A DNA stretch of 64,000 bases from assembly GCA_007258455.2 (NCBI GenBank), contig VDFB02373365.1:224869539-224933538 (forward strand), written 5' to 3'. Under the pieces are notes generated by a model that made no database searches, had not been told where the DNA came from, and worked only from the letters and a program-made list of their open reading frames with translations. This DNA comes from Sequoia sempervirens. Its lineage: Eukaryota > Streptophyta > Pinopsida > Cupressales > Cupressaceae. How positions within the stretch are numbered: position 1 is the first letter of the stretch; each line of letters opens with the position of its first letter. Shown here piece by piece: positions 13,248 to 24,849 of the stretch. The position numbers and the translations under genes were made by a program.

Positions 13248-13730
13248 TTTCTACACATGTAGGAGCGTTTATTTTTAGCGCTTTTACATATTGCATGTAG
13301 GAGCGCTAATTTTTAGTGCTCTTAATATTTCATGCCTTAGTCATTTTCTGGCACATGTAGGAGCAGGGTTTTTTAGCGCTTGTACATCTCAAATCTCAAG
13401 TCACATGTAGAAGCGTTGATTTTCAACACTCTTACATATTTCATGCAGAAGCTTTGTTTTTCACCACTCTTACATATTTCATGCCTTAGTCATTTTATGG
13501 CACATGTAGAAGTGGGATTTTTTAGTGCTTCTACATCTCAAATCTCAAGTCACATGTAAAATCTTTGTTTTTCACTACTCTTACACTCAAGTGTCCTTTC
13601 CATATGCAGAAGCATTGATTTTCACCACTCTAACATATTTCATACAGAAGCTTTATTTTTCACTGCTTTTACATGAAACTACCCAAGTCCTTTAATATTT
13701 GAAGCGTTGATTTTTAGCGCCAAGAATAAT
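13248..13730 (+). repeat. Array of about ten short hairpin units in the 5' LTR
   Basis: The unit is roughly 36-60 bp and is itself an inverted repeat. For example TGTAGGAGCG (13257) is followed about ten bases later by CGCTTTTACA (13281). Later units keep the pattern (A)CATGTAGAAGCG ... YRCTCTTACATATTTCATG with compensating and non-compensating changes. A larger repeat built on ATTTCATGCCTTAGTCATTTT is overlaid. The array is non-coding and lies upstream of the TATA box, in the U3 position. It is repeated in shortened form in the 3' LTR. Confidence 0.8.
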
Positions 13731-14136
13731 TTGAATACGAAGCTTTCTCTATAGCTTCAATGAACAAATGATGGATTTCCAACTTATTTTAGATTTGAAA
13801 GGCATTAGAAAGTCTTCAATCTCATTGGAGGAGTTAATCTCAAGAATCATCATCATCTCCAAAGTACACTCCAATGCCAAGAAGTGATGAAGCGCACGTC
13901 ATCGTGAAGTTTTCATGGATAAAGATGTTGAAGAATGCCAAATTTTTCCTTAGATTAGATTTCCCAGTTTTAGCATTTTTCATGCTTTATGTAAATAAGT
14001 TTTGACATTTTACATGTCATTTTGCAAAATGTAATTACATGTAAAACAAATATGTTCTCCTACATTTATGGACAACATTTTTGAATAAGTCAATTAGTTA
14101 GTTAGGATTTTCCTAAATTAGCTCTCCTCTCCCATC

Positions 14137-14145
14137 TATAAATAT
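14137..14145 (+). promoter_or_regulatory. Putative TATA box of the LTR
   Basis: The sequence TATAAATAT sits in TCTATAAATATGAGAGGATTC. The same context is kept in the other LTR at 17677-17685. Its place in the LTR, about 800 bp before the LTR end, fits a retrotransposon core promoter. Confidence 0.5.
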
Positions 14146-14934
14146 GAGAGGATTCTTTTGTAATTGTTACCTTTTATCCTTTGCAACAAAGTGTTGCCCA
14201 TTTGAGAAGCAAACATTGAAACTTTGAGTTCATTTTTATGGATCTAATTTTTATCAATAAAGAAGTGAAGTTGCATACCAAAATTTTTGTTGGAATCAAT
14301 TATCTTTTTTGATTTGATTGAAATGGTAGTGATTAGTGATTGAGATCTAAAGGGCTTTGAGTGAATCTGTGTAAACTTTGAGTTACACTTATTACTTGAA
14401 TTTGTGACATTGATTGAATACTATTGGTGAATTCTCTACAAGACTTTGTGCTTGTATTTATTCATGTTGTTCATGGAATTATTATGAAGTATCTAGAAGA
14501 CTTTGTGCTTCTAATACAACATTGGTTATATATATTAAAGGATTCATTGGTGAAAGCTACGGAATGAATTTGTGCCTTTGTGAGCTATTCTTATCTATTA
14601 TTATTACCATACTGGTATTCCTAAGCTTTTCTTTGACAAGATAGGAATATTGGGATTACTACTTAATTTTAGTTTGTTCAAAGTTGTACCGCATCAAGAA
14701 CTCAAATTGTGAAACATTGTAAAACATGTTCTCTGAAAAAAAAGAGAATCATAAATGTGACACACCCCATATTGTTATTGTAAATATCTAATTAGTTTTA
14801 CCTTAGTTTCAATAAGCAGTAAGAAGAGTGCCTCTCCTTTCTGAGAGGAGAGATTGTATCTCACATAGTTGTGGTTGAAATCAAGGTTTTGTAATCTATT
14901 TGAAGGATATTACATAATTTTCACCCAACAAGTT

Positions 14935-14953
14935 TTTGGCAACTCTACTGGGA
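14935..14953 (+). other. Putative primer-binding site
   Basis: TTTGGCAACTCTACTGGGA begins a few bases after the LTR end. It resembles the TTTGGCGACTCTGCTGGGG type of primer site known from Tat/Ogre-like plant gypsy elements, which is attributed to tRNA-Arg. Two or three differences are visible. This supports a Ty3-gypsy relationship and the plus orientation. Confidence 0.55.
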
Positions 14954-15064
14954 ACACAATACACATTTGAAAGCCTCACGCTTTCATTTGAAGTATAGCC
15001 GTGTCCTTTTTCATTGTAATTTATTTTCTTGTAATTTTTTCAAGCTTTCACCAAGGACATGTAA

Positions 15065-16750
15065 ATGGCTTCTCAAGGTCCTTGGGGAAATGCTTTTGGT
15101 CTGTTGAGTCTAGCTCTACCCCTACATGCTCTTCTTGAAGGCTCATAGAATAACTTTCCCAAGTTATTTGGTGATGGACAGCAACATCCTGATGAGCACA
15201 TTGCTACTTTCTACATCGCTTGTGGAGTTCATGGTGTTGAACACAAAGATGTATCTATAAGGTTGTTTGTGGAGACTCTCCAAGGTGTCGCTATAGATTG
15301 GTTTTATCATATGGTGCCATGTACCATCACAAACTAGGCAACTCTCATAGCCAAGTTTGAAGAAAGGTTAAAACCTCCTAAAGATGCTCATGCTTTGTTG
15401 GCTTAGCTCACCTAGTTGAAGAAGGAATCTCACATGCCTATATGCAAGTTCATTGCTCACTTCAACAAGTTGACATGAAGAATTCCAATTACTGCTCAAC
15501 CTACAACTAATAATTTGAAATGTTTCTTTGTAAATTATCAAGTGCCTGAGGTTGGTTTCCTATTGAGAAGAGAAGCCCCAGCTACTCTTGCAGTTGTGCA
15601 GACCTTGACAATAGAAATTGAAGATGATCTCATTCTTGTTGGGAAAATAAGAATTGAATCAAGTGAATTTGAAGAAATCCCTTCTTTGGAGTTATTTTCT
15701 TCCATCACAAGGATAGATCCTATGGTGCAAAGGTTGGAAAATGAGCTATTGTCCTAAAAAAGCAGCTAGCTCAGGGTGTGTTTTTTGTGCCTCACAAGGA
15801 CGTACCAGGGAGGTCACTTTCAAATGTTGCTCATAATTTTGTTGTTGGGAATCAACACAAGTTATATTCACCTATGAAGAGGATTTCTCTTAAGGAACCA
15901 TTAGTAAAAGTAGTAGTGAAGCATTCTAGCTCCAATCTAAGTGATCTATTTATTCTCTTATGGGAAAAGGATACAAACATAGCTGGCAACTCCCAATTCT
16001 GGTTTATGCAATTTTAGAAAGCCATTGATGAAAAGAAGAAAGATGAAAGTCATTTTCCTGAAGTTCAAGTGAATGAAGACAATCTTGTCTTGAGATCTAA
16101 AAATATTGACATGTACGAAGGTCTCAGTCAAGTTGAAAAGAATGCATCTGTGTTTTGAGGTTATGAACTTGAACACGTGTTGCATAAAAGAACTTCCCAA
16201 AGGCATGATGAGGACCTTCTTATAAATAATTCATATTTCCCAAGTCTGAAGACGGTTAACAACATATTTAGGTATGCAATGCAGTAATATCTTCATCTAA
16301 ATCACTTGAAGAAGATCAAATTCCGATCAGCATGAGGTTGCCATGGTTGATGAATCGATTGTTCAAGTAGCAACTAGTAAGAAGCATTCAATCTTTGACC
16401 GATCGAGGGGATGTCCCATAAGACATCTTGCTTGGTTGGAGGCCATTGGGAAGACAGAGGTTCCACTCATACCTGAGCATGAAGATAAACTTGAGGATGC
16501 AGCTAAAGATATATCTGTAGATGCGCAAGAGCAGTCTAAATTCAATGATTCATTTTGGAGCAACAGTATATCTAATATATTTTCATAGGTAGTTGAACCT
16601 GTTCATTCCTTTCAAGAAGTGGTGCCTCAACTTCATTTACATGTAGCTATCAAAGATCATGGAAGGCATTGCAAGCTGTTGAAAAAAGGCAGCTATTTTG
16701 TTGAACCTATGAATGGTTTCATTTGAGAAGGTTTCATTGATGACTACTTT
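15065..16750 (+). pseudogene. Gag-like protein gene of the gag-only element
   Basis: The ATG at 15065 opens MASQGPWGNAFGLLSLALP. The first 230 codons stay in one frame and are broken only by stops at 15146, 15335, 15404, 15413, 15476 and 15755. The part around 15165-15460 matches the Retrotrans_gag pattern: a FGDGQQHPDEHIATF start, VETLQGVAIDWFYHM for the usual L.G.A..WF core, then AKFEERL and KKESHMPICKFIAHFNKL. No zinc knuckle is seen. After a one-base frame change in an A-run at 15758-15764 the reading continues to about 16290, and a last, acidic segment runs 16343-16750. The protein would form the virus-like particle. It has no pol downstream. Confidence 0.75.
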
Positions 16751-16942
16751 TAATTAGGTAGGTTTTTATCTTTTCAATAAGTGCATTTGCATAATTTGCA
16801 TCTTTTTTTCATAGATTTTCTTTGTGTCAGTCATGCTCAACTTTTTTCTCAATGGATGGATAAAGGCACTTGGAGTCTGGATTTCTTCTCCCTTCATTCG
16901 TTTCAAAGAATGATCGAACGAAGCTCTCCAATTGGAATCAGT

Positions 16943-18436
16943 TGTTATCCTCAAATTTAGTGTGCTCAATTCGAGGGATAACCCCTATGAAACTTGTCTA
17001 TTTTGTAGCCCACATACTCTAAGCACATAAAACAAGGCAAATTGTATTGGTCCTTGTGCATGGTCCCCCATCCTCAAAAAGTCATTATGAGTATTAACTT
17101 TTGTTAGTTTGTCAAAATTCACACTTTAGACCAAGTTGTGAAAATTCAGTTTTGGGAGTTAGAATTTTTTTTGCACATGTAGGAGCATTGATTTTTAGCG
17201 CTTTTACATATTACATGTAGGAATGTTGATTTTTAGTGCTCTTACATATTTCATGCCTTAGTCTTTTTTTGTCACATGTAGGAGCAGGGTTTTTTAGCGC
17301 TTCTACATCTCAAATCTCAAGTCACATGTAGAAGCGTTGATTTTCACCGCTCTTACATATTTCATGCAGAAGCTCTATTTTTCACCTCTCTTACATAATT
17401 CATGCCTTAGTCATTTTATGGCACATGTACGAGTGGGGTTTTTTAGTGCTTCTACATCTCAAACCACAAGTCACATGAAAAAGCTATGTTTTTCACCGCT
17501 CTTACATATTTCATGCAAAAGCACTAATTTTTTTTACATTTTACATGTCATTTTGCAAAATGTAATTACATGTAAAATAATTGTGTTCTCCCACATTTAT
17601 GGACAACTTTTTGAATAATTCAACTAGTTAGTTAGGATTTTCCTAGATTAGCTCTCCTCACCCATCTATAAATATGAGAGGATTCTTTTGTAATTGTTAC
17701 CTTTTATCTTTTGCAACAAAGTGTTGCCCATTTGAGAAGCAAACATTGAAACTTTGAGTTCATTTTTGTGGATCTAATTTTTATCAATAAAGAAGTGAAG
17801 TTGCATACCAAAATTTTTGTTGGAATCAATTATCTTTTTTGATTTGATTGAATTGGTAGTGATTAGGGATTGAGATCTAAAGGGCTTTGAGTGAATCTGT
17901 GTAAACTTTGAGTTACACTTATTACTTGAACTTGTGACATTGATTGAATACTATTGGTGAATTCTCTACAAGACTTTATGCTTGTATTTATTCATGTTGT
18001 TCATGGAGTTATTGTGAAGTATCTAGAAGAAATTGTGCTTCTAATATAACTCTGGTTATATATCTTAAAGGATTCATTGGTGAAAGTTGTAGAATGACTT
18101 TGTGCCTTCGTGAGCTATTCTTATCCGTTACTTATTATTATCATACTTGTATTCCTAAGCTTTGCTTTGACAAGATAGGAATATTGGGATTATTGCTTAA
18201 TTTTAGTTTGAAGTTGTACCGCATCAAGAAATCAAATTATGAAACATTGTAAAACATGTTCTCTGAAAAAAGAGAGAATCATAAATATGACACACCCCAT
18301 ATTGTTATTGTAAATATCTAATTAGTTTTACCTTAGTTTCAATAAGCAATAAGAAGGGTGCCTCCCCTTTCTAAGAGGAGAGATTGTATCTCACATAGTT
18401 GTGGTTGAAATCAAGGTTTTGTAATTTGTTTAAAGG
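16943..18436 (+). repeat. 3' LTR of the gag-only element, truncated
   Basis: It starts TGTTATCCTCAAATTTAG and is colinear with the 5' LTR, including a shorter hairpin array (about 17172-17530) and the TATA box at 17677. It lacks a central block of about 430 bp relative to the 5' copy and stops at about 18436, some 40 bp short of the CACCCAACA end. No convincing polypurine tract was found just upstream of 16943. Confidence 0.8.
17172..17530 (+). repeat. Hairpin array in the 3' LTR
   Basis: This is the second copy of the hairpin array, with about eight units of the CATGTAGRAGCR ... TTTTTAGYGCTYTTACAT type. The unit order partly follows the 5' array, so the array existed before this insertion. 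Base changes have hit both arms independently. Confidence 0.75.
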
Positions 18437-19320
18437 AAGAAGAATTTCTCATGGCTTGGCAAAGGTTTAGGGAAAATGTGGAGATATTGGCCATGTTCTT
18501 GGCCATGCTCTTGTGCATGGATATCTCAAAAGTGAGGAGAAAAAAGCTTTGCCAGATGGTCTTCGAACACGTTTGGCTCGAGGAGATAGAAAAATTGTTG
18601 GACGACATGGATGGTAACCTGCTTGTTTTGTTGCCACAACATTATTACATGGCATTCAACAATGGCTTGGAGGTCCCAAAATTTGTGGTAGTTCAAATCC
18701 TGCGTCTACAAGAGCTAGAGAAGAGGTGGTGATAGATTGATAGGTCAATATCCTTCCTCCTTAGAGTGGCATGCATGACCAACAAACCAACAACAGGCTG
18801 GGTGGGAGCGTACACACAAGTGGAGGGATTGGATGGCAAGGTGGTGGCGGGAGATAGCAAGGATTGGGAACTCAGTGGAGGTGACAAGTGGTGAGAGCAA
18901 GACTCTTGAGATATTGAAGAAAAAGCCAGTCATCTAGCCCATGGTGCATGTGGACCCGAATGCCCAGTGATAGTCAATGCATTGGAGGCAAAGAAGATGC
19001 ATGCAACAATTTCTGATGAAGACTAGGCATAGGTGCAAAAAATATCTACTATGGTTTTTGGTTTGCTTGGTTTGTCTGGTATTTTCAAATCTGATAATGA
19101 ATATTTTATGGTTCGAGAGGGTCATTTTGTACAGTTTAGAACCCTCATTTTGTAAAATGTAAAGGGCAAGGGGTAAGTATAGTCGGGATAGTAACAAGCA
19201 GAATGTAATGGGTGGGCTAAACAGACACTAGTAATCTAAAAGCCATTATGGTAGAGAATGTAAAAACTTTTTGATATTAATATAATGGGTGGTAACCCTA
19301 GCAGCTATTTACCGATCATA
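18437..19320 (+). other. Unidentified G+C-richer sequence with an open reading frame
   Basis: This stretch follows the truncated LTR and is clearly richer in G+C than its neighbours. A frame opens at 18451 and stays open for 93 codons (MAWQRFRENVEILAMF...), with a leucine-rich, moderately acidic character; stops appear after 18732. The end near 19245-19300 (TTTTTGATATTAATATAATGGG) looks like a transcript 3' region or a LINE tail. I do not recognise the protein. It could be a LINE 3' part or a host gene fragment. No domain or catalytic motif is visible. Confidence 0.3.
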
Positions 19321-20190
19321 TATATATATGTTTCATTATTGATAACTCCTTTAGTGTTTCAAGTATTTTGAGATGATTATTGCAAATAAATCATAAAAAA
19401 GGGATTCATATGCAAAAGTTGTGAGCATTTGAAGTTTTAAAAATGAAAGACAAATTTAAAATTATTATAATTAATTTTTGGCACATAATCTAGAAAAACC
19501 ACCTAATCTATTTTTTAGAGCTTTGAATCACCTTTCCAATGCCTATAAAAATCAAAATTTTGATAACTAATACAAAAATTATATCCATTTTATTGAAGTG
19601 TGTTTTTTTGGGCTTTTCAAAATGGATATCCATTTTGAATAATATAAAATTAACGAAAAAACCTCTAGGAAATGGATATACATTTTGGTTTGGTATTACC
19701 ATGTTACACCTCGTTGTGTTACTACTTACTTTTACCTAACAAGGTGAAAATTCTTTAAATGAAAGTGTTTATGCTTTATGTGTTTTGGAAATATGAAGAA
19801 TAAATGTTTAATTCAATTTGAATCTATTATATAATGATTTTGATTGTGAAATATATGATGTAAATGAATGTATTGTTTTCGGATAACTACTGTTGCAATG
19901 TACTAAGTTGAATGCAGGAATAGAATCAAGCCTCTCAAAGAGAGGGGAAGTATGAATCAAGAGAAGAACTTGTTCTAGTAACCCTTAATAAGACCTAAAC
20001 TGAGCTTTCACACACTCACTTCTAGTTTGGTCGAGTTGGGTTAATAGTTTGGGAAAAATTAAGTTACCTTTAGTCTTGCTTGTGTATGATTAGAAGAGGT
20101 TATGGTTTTATTTATGAATGCTCTTATTTTTGGGGTTAAAAGTGTTGAGTCTCTTTGTGATGTGTGAGTTCTTCTTTATGTGTTTATATT
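19321..20190. other. AT-rich stretch without recognised genes
   Basis: I see no coding pattern here. A perfect 20-bp palindrome lies at 19618-19637, and imperfect copies of its arm (ATATCCATTTT, GGATATACATTTTGG) occur within about 60 bp on each side. Confidence 0.5.
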
Positions 20191-20194
20191 TAAT

Positions 20195-20480
20195 CAATGA
20201 GATATATATACATAAAATTTATATATATGTGTCAATGATAAACTCATACATATGAGTAAATACATGCAAGAGTATACATAGATAGATGTATCTACGCATT
20301 CTCATGGATGGATTACCCATATACATGGGGATATCAATCAGAAAAAGGTGATATATATATACATATACATATACATATACATATGTATGCATATATATAC
20401 ATATATATGCATATATATAGTGTATATATGTCAATCGATGGGATTGTGAATATATGTGTTTTACTATCGAGGAAATGATG
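20195..20480. repeat. TA/CATA microsatellite cluster
   Basis: The stretch is a patchwork of TATATA and CATATA runs with ATGCATATAT variants, densest at 20350-20420. The open frames that cross it are products of the simple repeat. Confidence 0.85.
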
Positions 20481-21184
20481 TATATATATTAATGTGCGTG
20501 TATGCATCAACATAAATGGAAACGTCCAAATATATCTTAATGATTTCAAATAGCATTGAAATGTTATTAAGCACATAACTTATAAAGAACAACATATACT
20601 ATGTACAAAGCGCAACATATACATGTAGTATATGGCACAAAAATAAAAGGAATAGCACTTAAGTTAGAAGGATGCACATAAACAATAAACATTATATTAA
20701 GTATTTAAATGTTGAGAAATATTAAACATATGTAGTGCTAGAATAAAGTGTATGGGATCAAAGAAAACCAATATATGAGAGATAAATTTTCCAAACTAAG
20801 ACAGTCAAAACATGAAGGAAAATTCAATACTCAATGTACAAGAAACTTTCACCTGGTCTTTATCAAATAGCAACTCAAAAGAATAGGGTGTGTGATGTTT
20901 TGGTGGCACCAAACTATGAATAGTGTGAACCAAATAGAAGTGTAATCTGCAATATGAATTCCAACATCTGAAGCAAATTGAAATGTGTGAAATAGTCAAA
21001 TGATAAGTTGGCCAAAATGAGTCGACCTATGGAAACAATAACCTTGCATTTCTTAATGATATTCTTGCTATCCATTAGAATGAGCAACTCATTCTTTATG
21101 ATGAAATTTGGTTGTGCATGTGTTTATTGTGCAGTGATTTTAGCTACCACCTTTTCTTCTTACTGAGTCAAACCTTTTGGATTG
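20481..21184. other. Flank of the next element, no recognised gene
   Basis: This is AT-rich sequence. A minus-strand frame at 20999-20805 is open for 64 codons but matches nothing I know. The last five bases (GATTG, 21180-21184) form the left target-site copy of the element that follows. Confidence 0.4.
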
Positions 21185-22209
21185 TGATGTAGAAGCTATT
21201 TAAATTAAACCAATTTGCTACAAATAAAATTTAAAAAGCTCACAAATAATATTCAACAACACATAGAGAAATTGAAACCCAAAATGCCAAGCCCAGATTG
21301 CAATATATAATTGGAAAATCCTTGAATTAAATATGGGAAATTAATCTATTACAATCCAATCATGGATGAAGGTTGTAACAAGCCATAGGAAACCCTTGGA
21401 AATCACAAACAATCTAATTTGTAGCAGCAAATCAAAACTTGGAGTCAATCTTCTTTCCAGCACCTACAACTTCAAAACACCTTGCATAATCTTGTGTTGA
21501 TTTTTCCTCTATCAACACCCAAAAATTTGTCAAAACATCAAAGATATGGCCTTCTACAATTATGCCATTCCTTACTTCTCTTCTCTGTGTTTTTCCTATG
21601 AAACCCCCCCCCCAAAATAATGAAAGAAATTCAATTTTATTTCATCTTTTTTCTTGAAATGTAATTTTGATGAATTTAGCTTTCATTCCAAAGCTTCTCT
21701 AGGAAATCAATGCCTCCACCTCTAGGAAGTAAATAAAATCTAATTAAATATTCAAAAATGCATAAAATATTTGTTTAAAATCTTCCAGACTTAGCCAAAA
21801 TGAAATATGGCTTTTGAATGACTTTAATGCTTTCCCAAATAAAGCAAAAAAGCATAATCCTCAACTTAGGCACCCACCTCCTGGGTTCCTATTTTTTAGG
21901 AGCTATGGAAATTTAAAATATGAGTTACAAATGGCTTTAATGGCTCCAATAAATCCACACCATAAATTGCTTTTTTTCTGCTTTTTCTATTTAAAAGCAT
22001 ATTCTCCATGATTTCTCTTCACCAATTTGACCCAATTTAAAATCAAGTCCAAATTCAAAATTTCCCACATCACAAAATATTTAATTTCACCCCAAAATAT
22101 GAATTTTAATAATCAAACATGAAATCCAACACACCAAAATTCAAAAATTCAAAAATAATTCCTTCAAGTTGACATAGGATTGCACTGAGCCATGGATGCT
22201 CCTACATTA
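21185..22209 (-). repeat. 3' LTR of the gypsy element
   Basis: This copy matches 24850-25868 along its whole length with scattered substitutions and small indels. A C-run of ten (21606-21615 region) is shorter in the other copy. Its inner end reads CTACATTA, with one change from the expected CTACATCA. Confidence 0.9.
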
Positions 22210-22444
22210 GACACCCATGGTAGAAGAAAATCGATCTTATCACTTTCCAAGAGGATATCCAAGCTTAATAACCTCAGCCTTGGACAACCATGAATATTCC
22301 TCTACAAGTCTTCCAAACCATTTCACCAAATATTCCATGTATTGCTTCTTTCTTGTGCTTCTTTTCACTTTGCTATCAAGAATTGTTTCAATCTTTTCAC
22401 TCTTTGAAGTAGGTGTGAATGCTTATGGTTGTCTTGTTGCTGCA

Positions 22445-22760
22445 ACTTCATAATTTTCACCTTTATGGAATATGGTTAGATCTAAAATATTAAAAATTGG
22501 AGAAATATTTAAGTCATTGGGTAATTCTACCTCATAAGCATTACCTAGTTCATGTTCTCTCACAATCTGACAAGGTCCAATCTTCTTCATTTTCCACTTG
22601 TTGTAGTTGCCCATTGGAAACCTCTCCTTTCTCAAATTCACCATTACCTCACACCAACTTGGAAATATTTGTATCTTCTCTTCAAATCAGCATTAGTCTT
22701 GTGTTGAAAATTCACTTTATGAATGTGCTTTCTTACTTCATGAAATTTCACTTTCCCAAT
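22445..22760 (-). pseudogene. Integrase C-terminal tail of gypsy pol
   Basis: On the minus strand a frame reads IHKVNFQHKTNADLKRRYK, then after a small break MVNLRKERFPMGNYNKWKMKKIGPCQIV and NAYEVELPNDLNISPIFN. This is the segment C-terminal to the integrase core in plant Ty3-gypsy polyproteins, just before or including the chromodomain-like end. The catalytic DDE core is not present anywhere upstream. It cannot act alone. It shows that an autonomous pol gene was once here or was captured by deletion. Confidence 0.85.
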
Positions 22761-23289
22761 GTTTTCTGAAAGATATAACCCTACTGCAACTTGGTCTCCT
22801 TCACTCAAAACAGCATTATTAATACCACCAAAAGGATCAATTTCAACATTACATTATAAGGCATCATTCCCACCAATCAAGACATTTTCACTTCCATTGT
22901 TCTCAAACAAGTACTCTTCAAAAAACTCTCCGTTAACCTTCAAATTCAACTTTATCAAAAGAAATTTTTGGTGCAACTAAATTATCTACTTTTTCACTCT
23001 CTCTCTCATCAAAGGAAATAATAAAATCATATTTTACCTTACCTTCTGCTGCTACCTTCATTTCACCTGAGATTTTTTCTTCAATCTGAGTGAACAAATT
23101 GCCTTTCTCACCTTCATCATAGTTAATGTTAACAGATCCAACATATTCTTGCTTCAAACCATCTAAAATTTTGATTTCATAAACCAAAAAAGACCTTGAA
23201 TTTTTGAAAACCTTACTCATTTCTTCCTTCAATGGCTTCAATTTGTGTTTCACTTCATCCTTCTTCAATGTGTACATGTTTTCATAACC

Positions 23290-23560
23290 ATCGTGCATCG
23301 CCTTCTTGTCAAATTGTCAAGGTCTTCCTAGAAGAATATGGCAAGCATCCATTGGGAGAATATCACATAAAACTTCATCATAATAGCCTCCTATCTTAAA
23401 TTTTACCTCACATTGTTTGCTGATCAAAAGCTTCTTGTCATCTTTTATCCATGATATATGATATAGATTCGGGCGCTTCTTCCTTTCTAGCTACAATTTT
23501 CTTACCATTTCATTAGACACGAGATTCTTTGTGCTTCCACTATCAATAATGACATTTCAT
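23290..23560 (-). pseudogene. Gypsy aspartic protease remnant
   Basis: The minus strand reads NVIIDSGSTKNLVSNEMV near 23550-23495, containing the retropepsin active-site DSG. The flap and C-terminal part follow, with LPMDACHILLGRP near 23370-23330 and then a stop and QFDKKAMHDGYENMYT. This order is standard for plant gypsy protease and its junction with pol. The frame continues open to 22933 through an acidic, Lys-rich spacer that replaces the expected reverse transcriptase. The protease matures gag and pol in autonomous elements. Here it carries a stop and is probably dead. Confidence 0.85.
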
Positions 23561-23829
23561 GCCTTTCCTTCACATTTGCATCTTGTCCTAAATAAACTTC
23601 TCCTTTGAATGGATTTATCATCTTCATTTAACAGTGTTCTCCTAGCCATCAAAGTTTCACCATCTTCTGCTTCTTTAGAATGTGATGATCTTGCTTCGTA
23701 TCTATTCACATTTGTTGTCCTATTTTGATTTTCAGTCCTTCTTGTTATTTCCTCTTCATGATGACACTCATGATTTGTTCCCCTCTTCTCCACACTTGAA
23801 ACAAGGTAATTCATAATTTCCTCTTCCAA

Positions 23830-24760
23830 ATCCTCTACCTAATCTTCTTCTTCCTCTGAAACTTTGATCATGGGTCTAATTTGAACTATCCCCTCTTTCT
23901 TCCTTGCTGCTCTTAGTGTCTCCAATCTAATCCTTGTACTGCTACAATTTATTTTTACCCTTTCCTCTTTGCTTATTTTCAAACCTCCTATTCATTTTGT
24001 CTTCTATTTTTAATGCTATTTGATAAGCATCCTCCATTGTCACAACTCTAACAAGTGTCATTTCTTCTTGAATGCTCGATCTCAACCCATTTATGTATCT
24101 TGCAACCTTCTCTTTGGTCACCCCAGAATTTCTAGTTCTAATAAGAATTTTATGGAATTCTTCTGTATATTCTTTCACACTCTTGTTTCCATGTCTCAAA
24201 CCTTGCCTTTTCTTGAGCAGGTCCAACTCATAAGCCACAAGAATAAATTGTCTTTTAAGTTTTTCCACCATTTTATCCCATCTGTTAATATTTTATTTTC
24301 CTCTTCTTCTCCTTTCTAATTGAATCTCTCTCCACCATATGGAGGCATGTCCTTTCAACCTTTTTTTTCATATCTTATTTTGTTTGGGTCCTCCATCTCT
24401 TCAAATTCAAAATAATCCTCCATCTCATTCAACCAATCTATTAATTCTTCTAGGTTTAAACTCCCATTGAATGTAGGCACATCCATTTTTGGTCTCTTCC
24501 CTATTTTTGTTAAATCTTTCAACTTTGGGTCATTTGCAATTGCTACAATCTCTTCTCTTTGCTCAGTATCTAAACTAGCATTCTATGTATGTTCATCTTC
24601 ATCTTCATCATCTTCACTTCTTGGGTCTCTTAATCTTGAAAATCCTCTCCTTATCTCATTTTACAAAGTTTCAACCTGCCTTCTCAAGGCTCTAAAATCA
24701 TCATTTCTAACAAATTTATCTCCTCTTCCTTTACCGTGATGGGCTCCTCTTGCATACATT
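23830..24760 (-). pseudogene. Gypsy gag remnant
   Basis: Reading from the right, a basic N-terminal part (MYARGAHHGKGRGDKF, near 24756) is followed by RRQVETL, an acidic run, and FNGSLNLEELIDWLNEMEDYF near 24475-24415, the usual start of the gypsy capsid domain. The core continues at 24271-23942 with LKRQFILVAYELDLLKKRQ and KSVKEYTEEFHKILIR, ending ENKQRGKGKNKL. Stops and a frame change interrupt it near 24660 and 24330. A zinc knuckle is not clear, although a Glu/His/Cys-rich segment lies at 23829-23557. Gag forms the particle that packages element RNA. Confidence 0.8.
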
Positions 24761-24835
24761 TCCGCCAATACCCACAAGCTCAATACTGGTGCAACTACCT
24801 CTCTTCGATGGTTTGTTACACACTCAATATCTTTT

Positions 24836-24848
24836 GGCTCTAATACCA
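24836..24848 (-). other. Primer-binding site for initiator tRNA-Met
   Basis: On the minus strand TGGTATTAGAGCC starts one base inside the 5' LTR. The standard plant tRNA-iMet primer site is TGGTATCAGAGCC, so there is a single C-to-T difference. It fixes 24850-25868 as the 5' LTR and the element as minus-strand. Confidence 0.85.
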
Positions 24849-24849
24849 C

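Larger units (their letters stand above)
13023..14930 (+). repeat. 5' LTR of the gag-only element
   Basis: It begins near TATTATCCTCAAATTC (the other copy has TGTTATCC, giving the usual TG start) and ends CACCCAACA at 14930. It aligns throughout with 16943-18436 apart from a block of about 430 bp (roughly 13575-14005) present only here. Its 5' third is an array of short hairpins. A TATA box lies at 14137-14145. LTR boundaries were set by where similarity between the two copies starts, plus the TG/CA ends, and the end next to the primer site. Confidence 0.8.
13023..18436 (+). mobile_element. Gypsy-like LTR element carrying only gag (TR-GAG type)
   Basis: Two long direct repeats (13023-14930 and 16943-18436) flank about 2 kb that holds a single gag-like gene and no protease, reverse transcriptase, RNase H or integrase. 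A primer-binding-like sequence follows the left repeat, which sets the plus orientation. Published TR-GAG elements in plants have this design and are moved in trans by autonomous relatives; that is inference here. The element sits inside the LINE to its left. The right LTR lacks the last 40 bp or so seen in the left LTR and abuts unrelated sequence, so a deletion removed the right junction, and no target-site duplication can be checked. Confidence 0.8.

Noticed and set aside
13248..17530. Hairpin array as a CRISPR array
   Set aside because: Units and spacers are not uniform, the same array is in both LTRs, and the sequence is plainly from a plant genome.
20219..20576. Two minus-strand open frames rich in Tyr, Ile and His
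   Set aside because: They are translations of the CATATA microsatellite and have no domain pattern.
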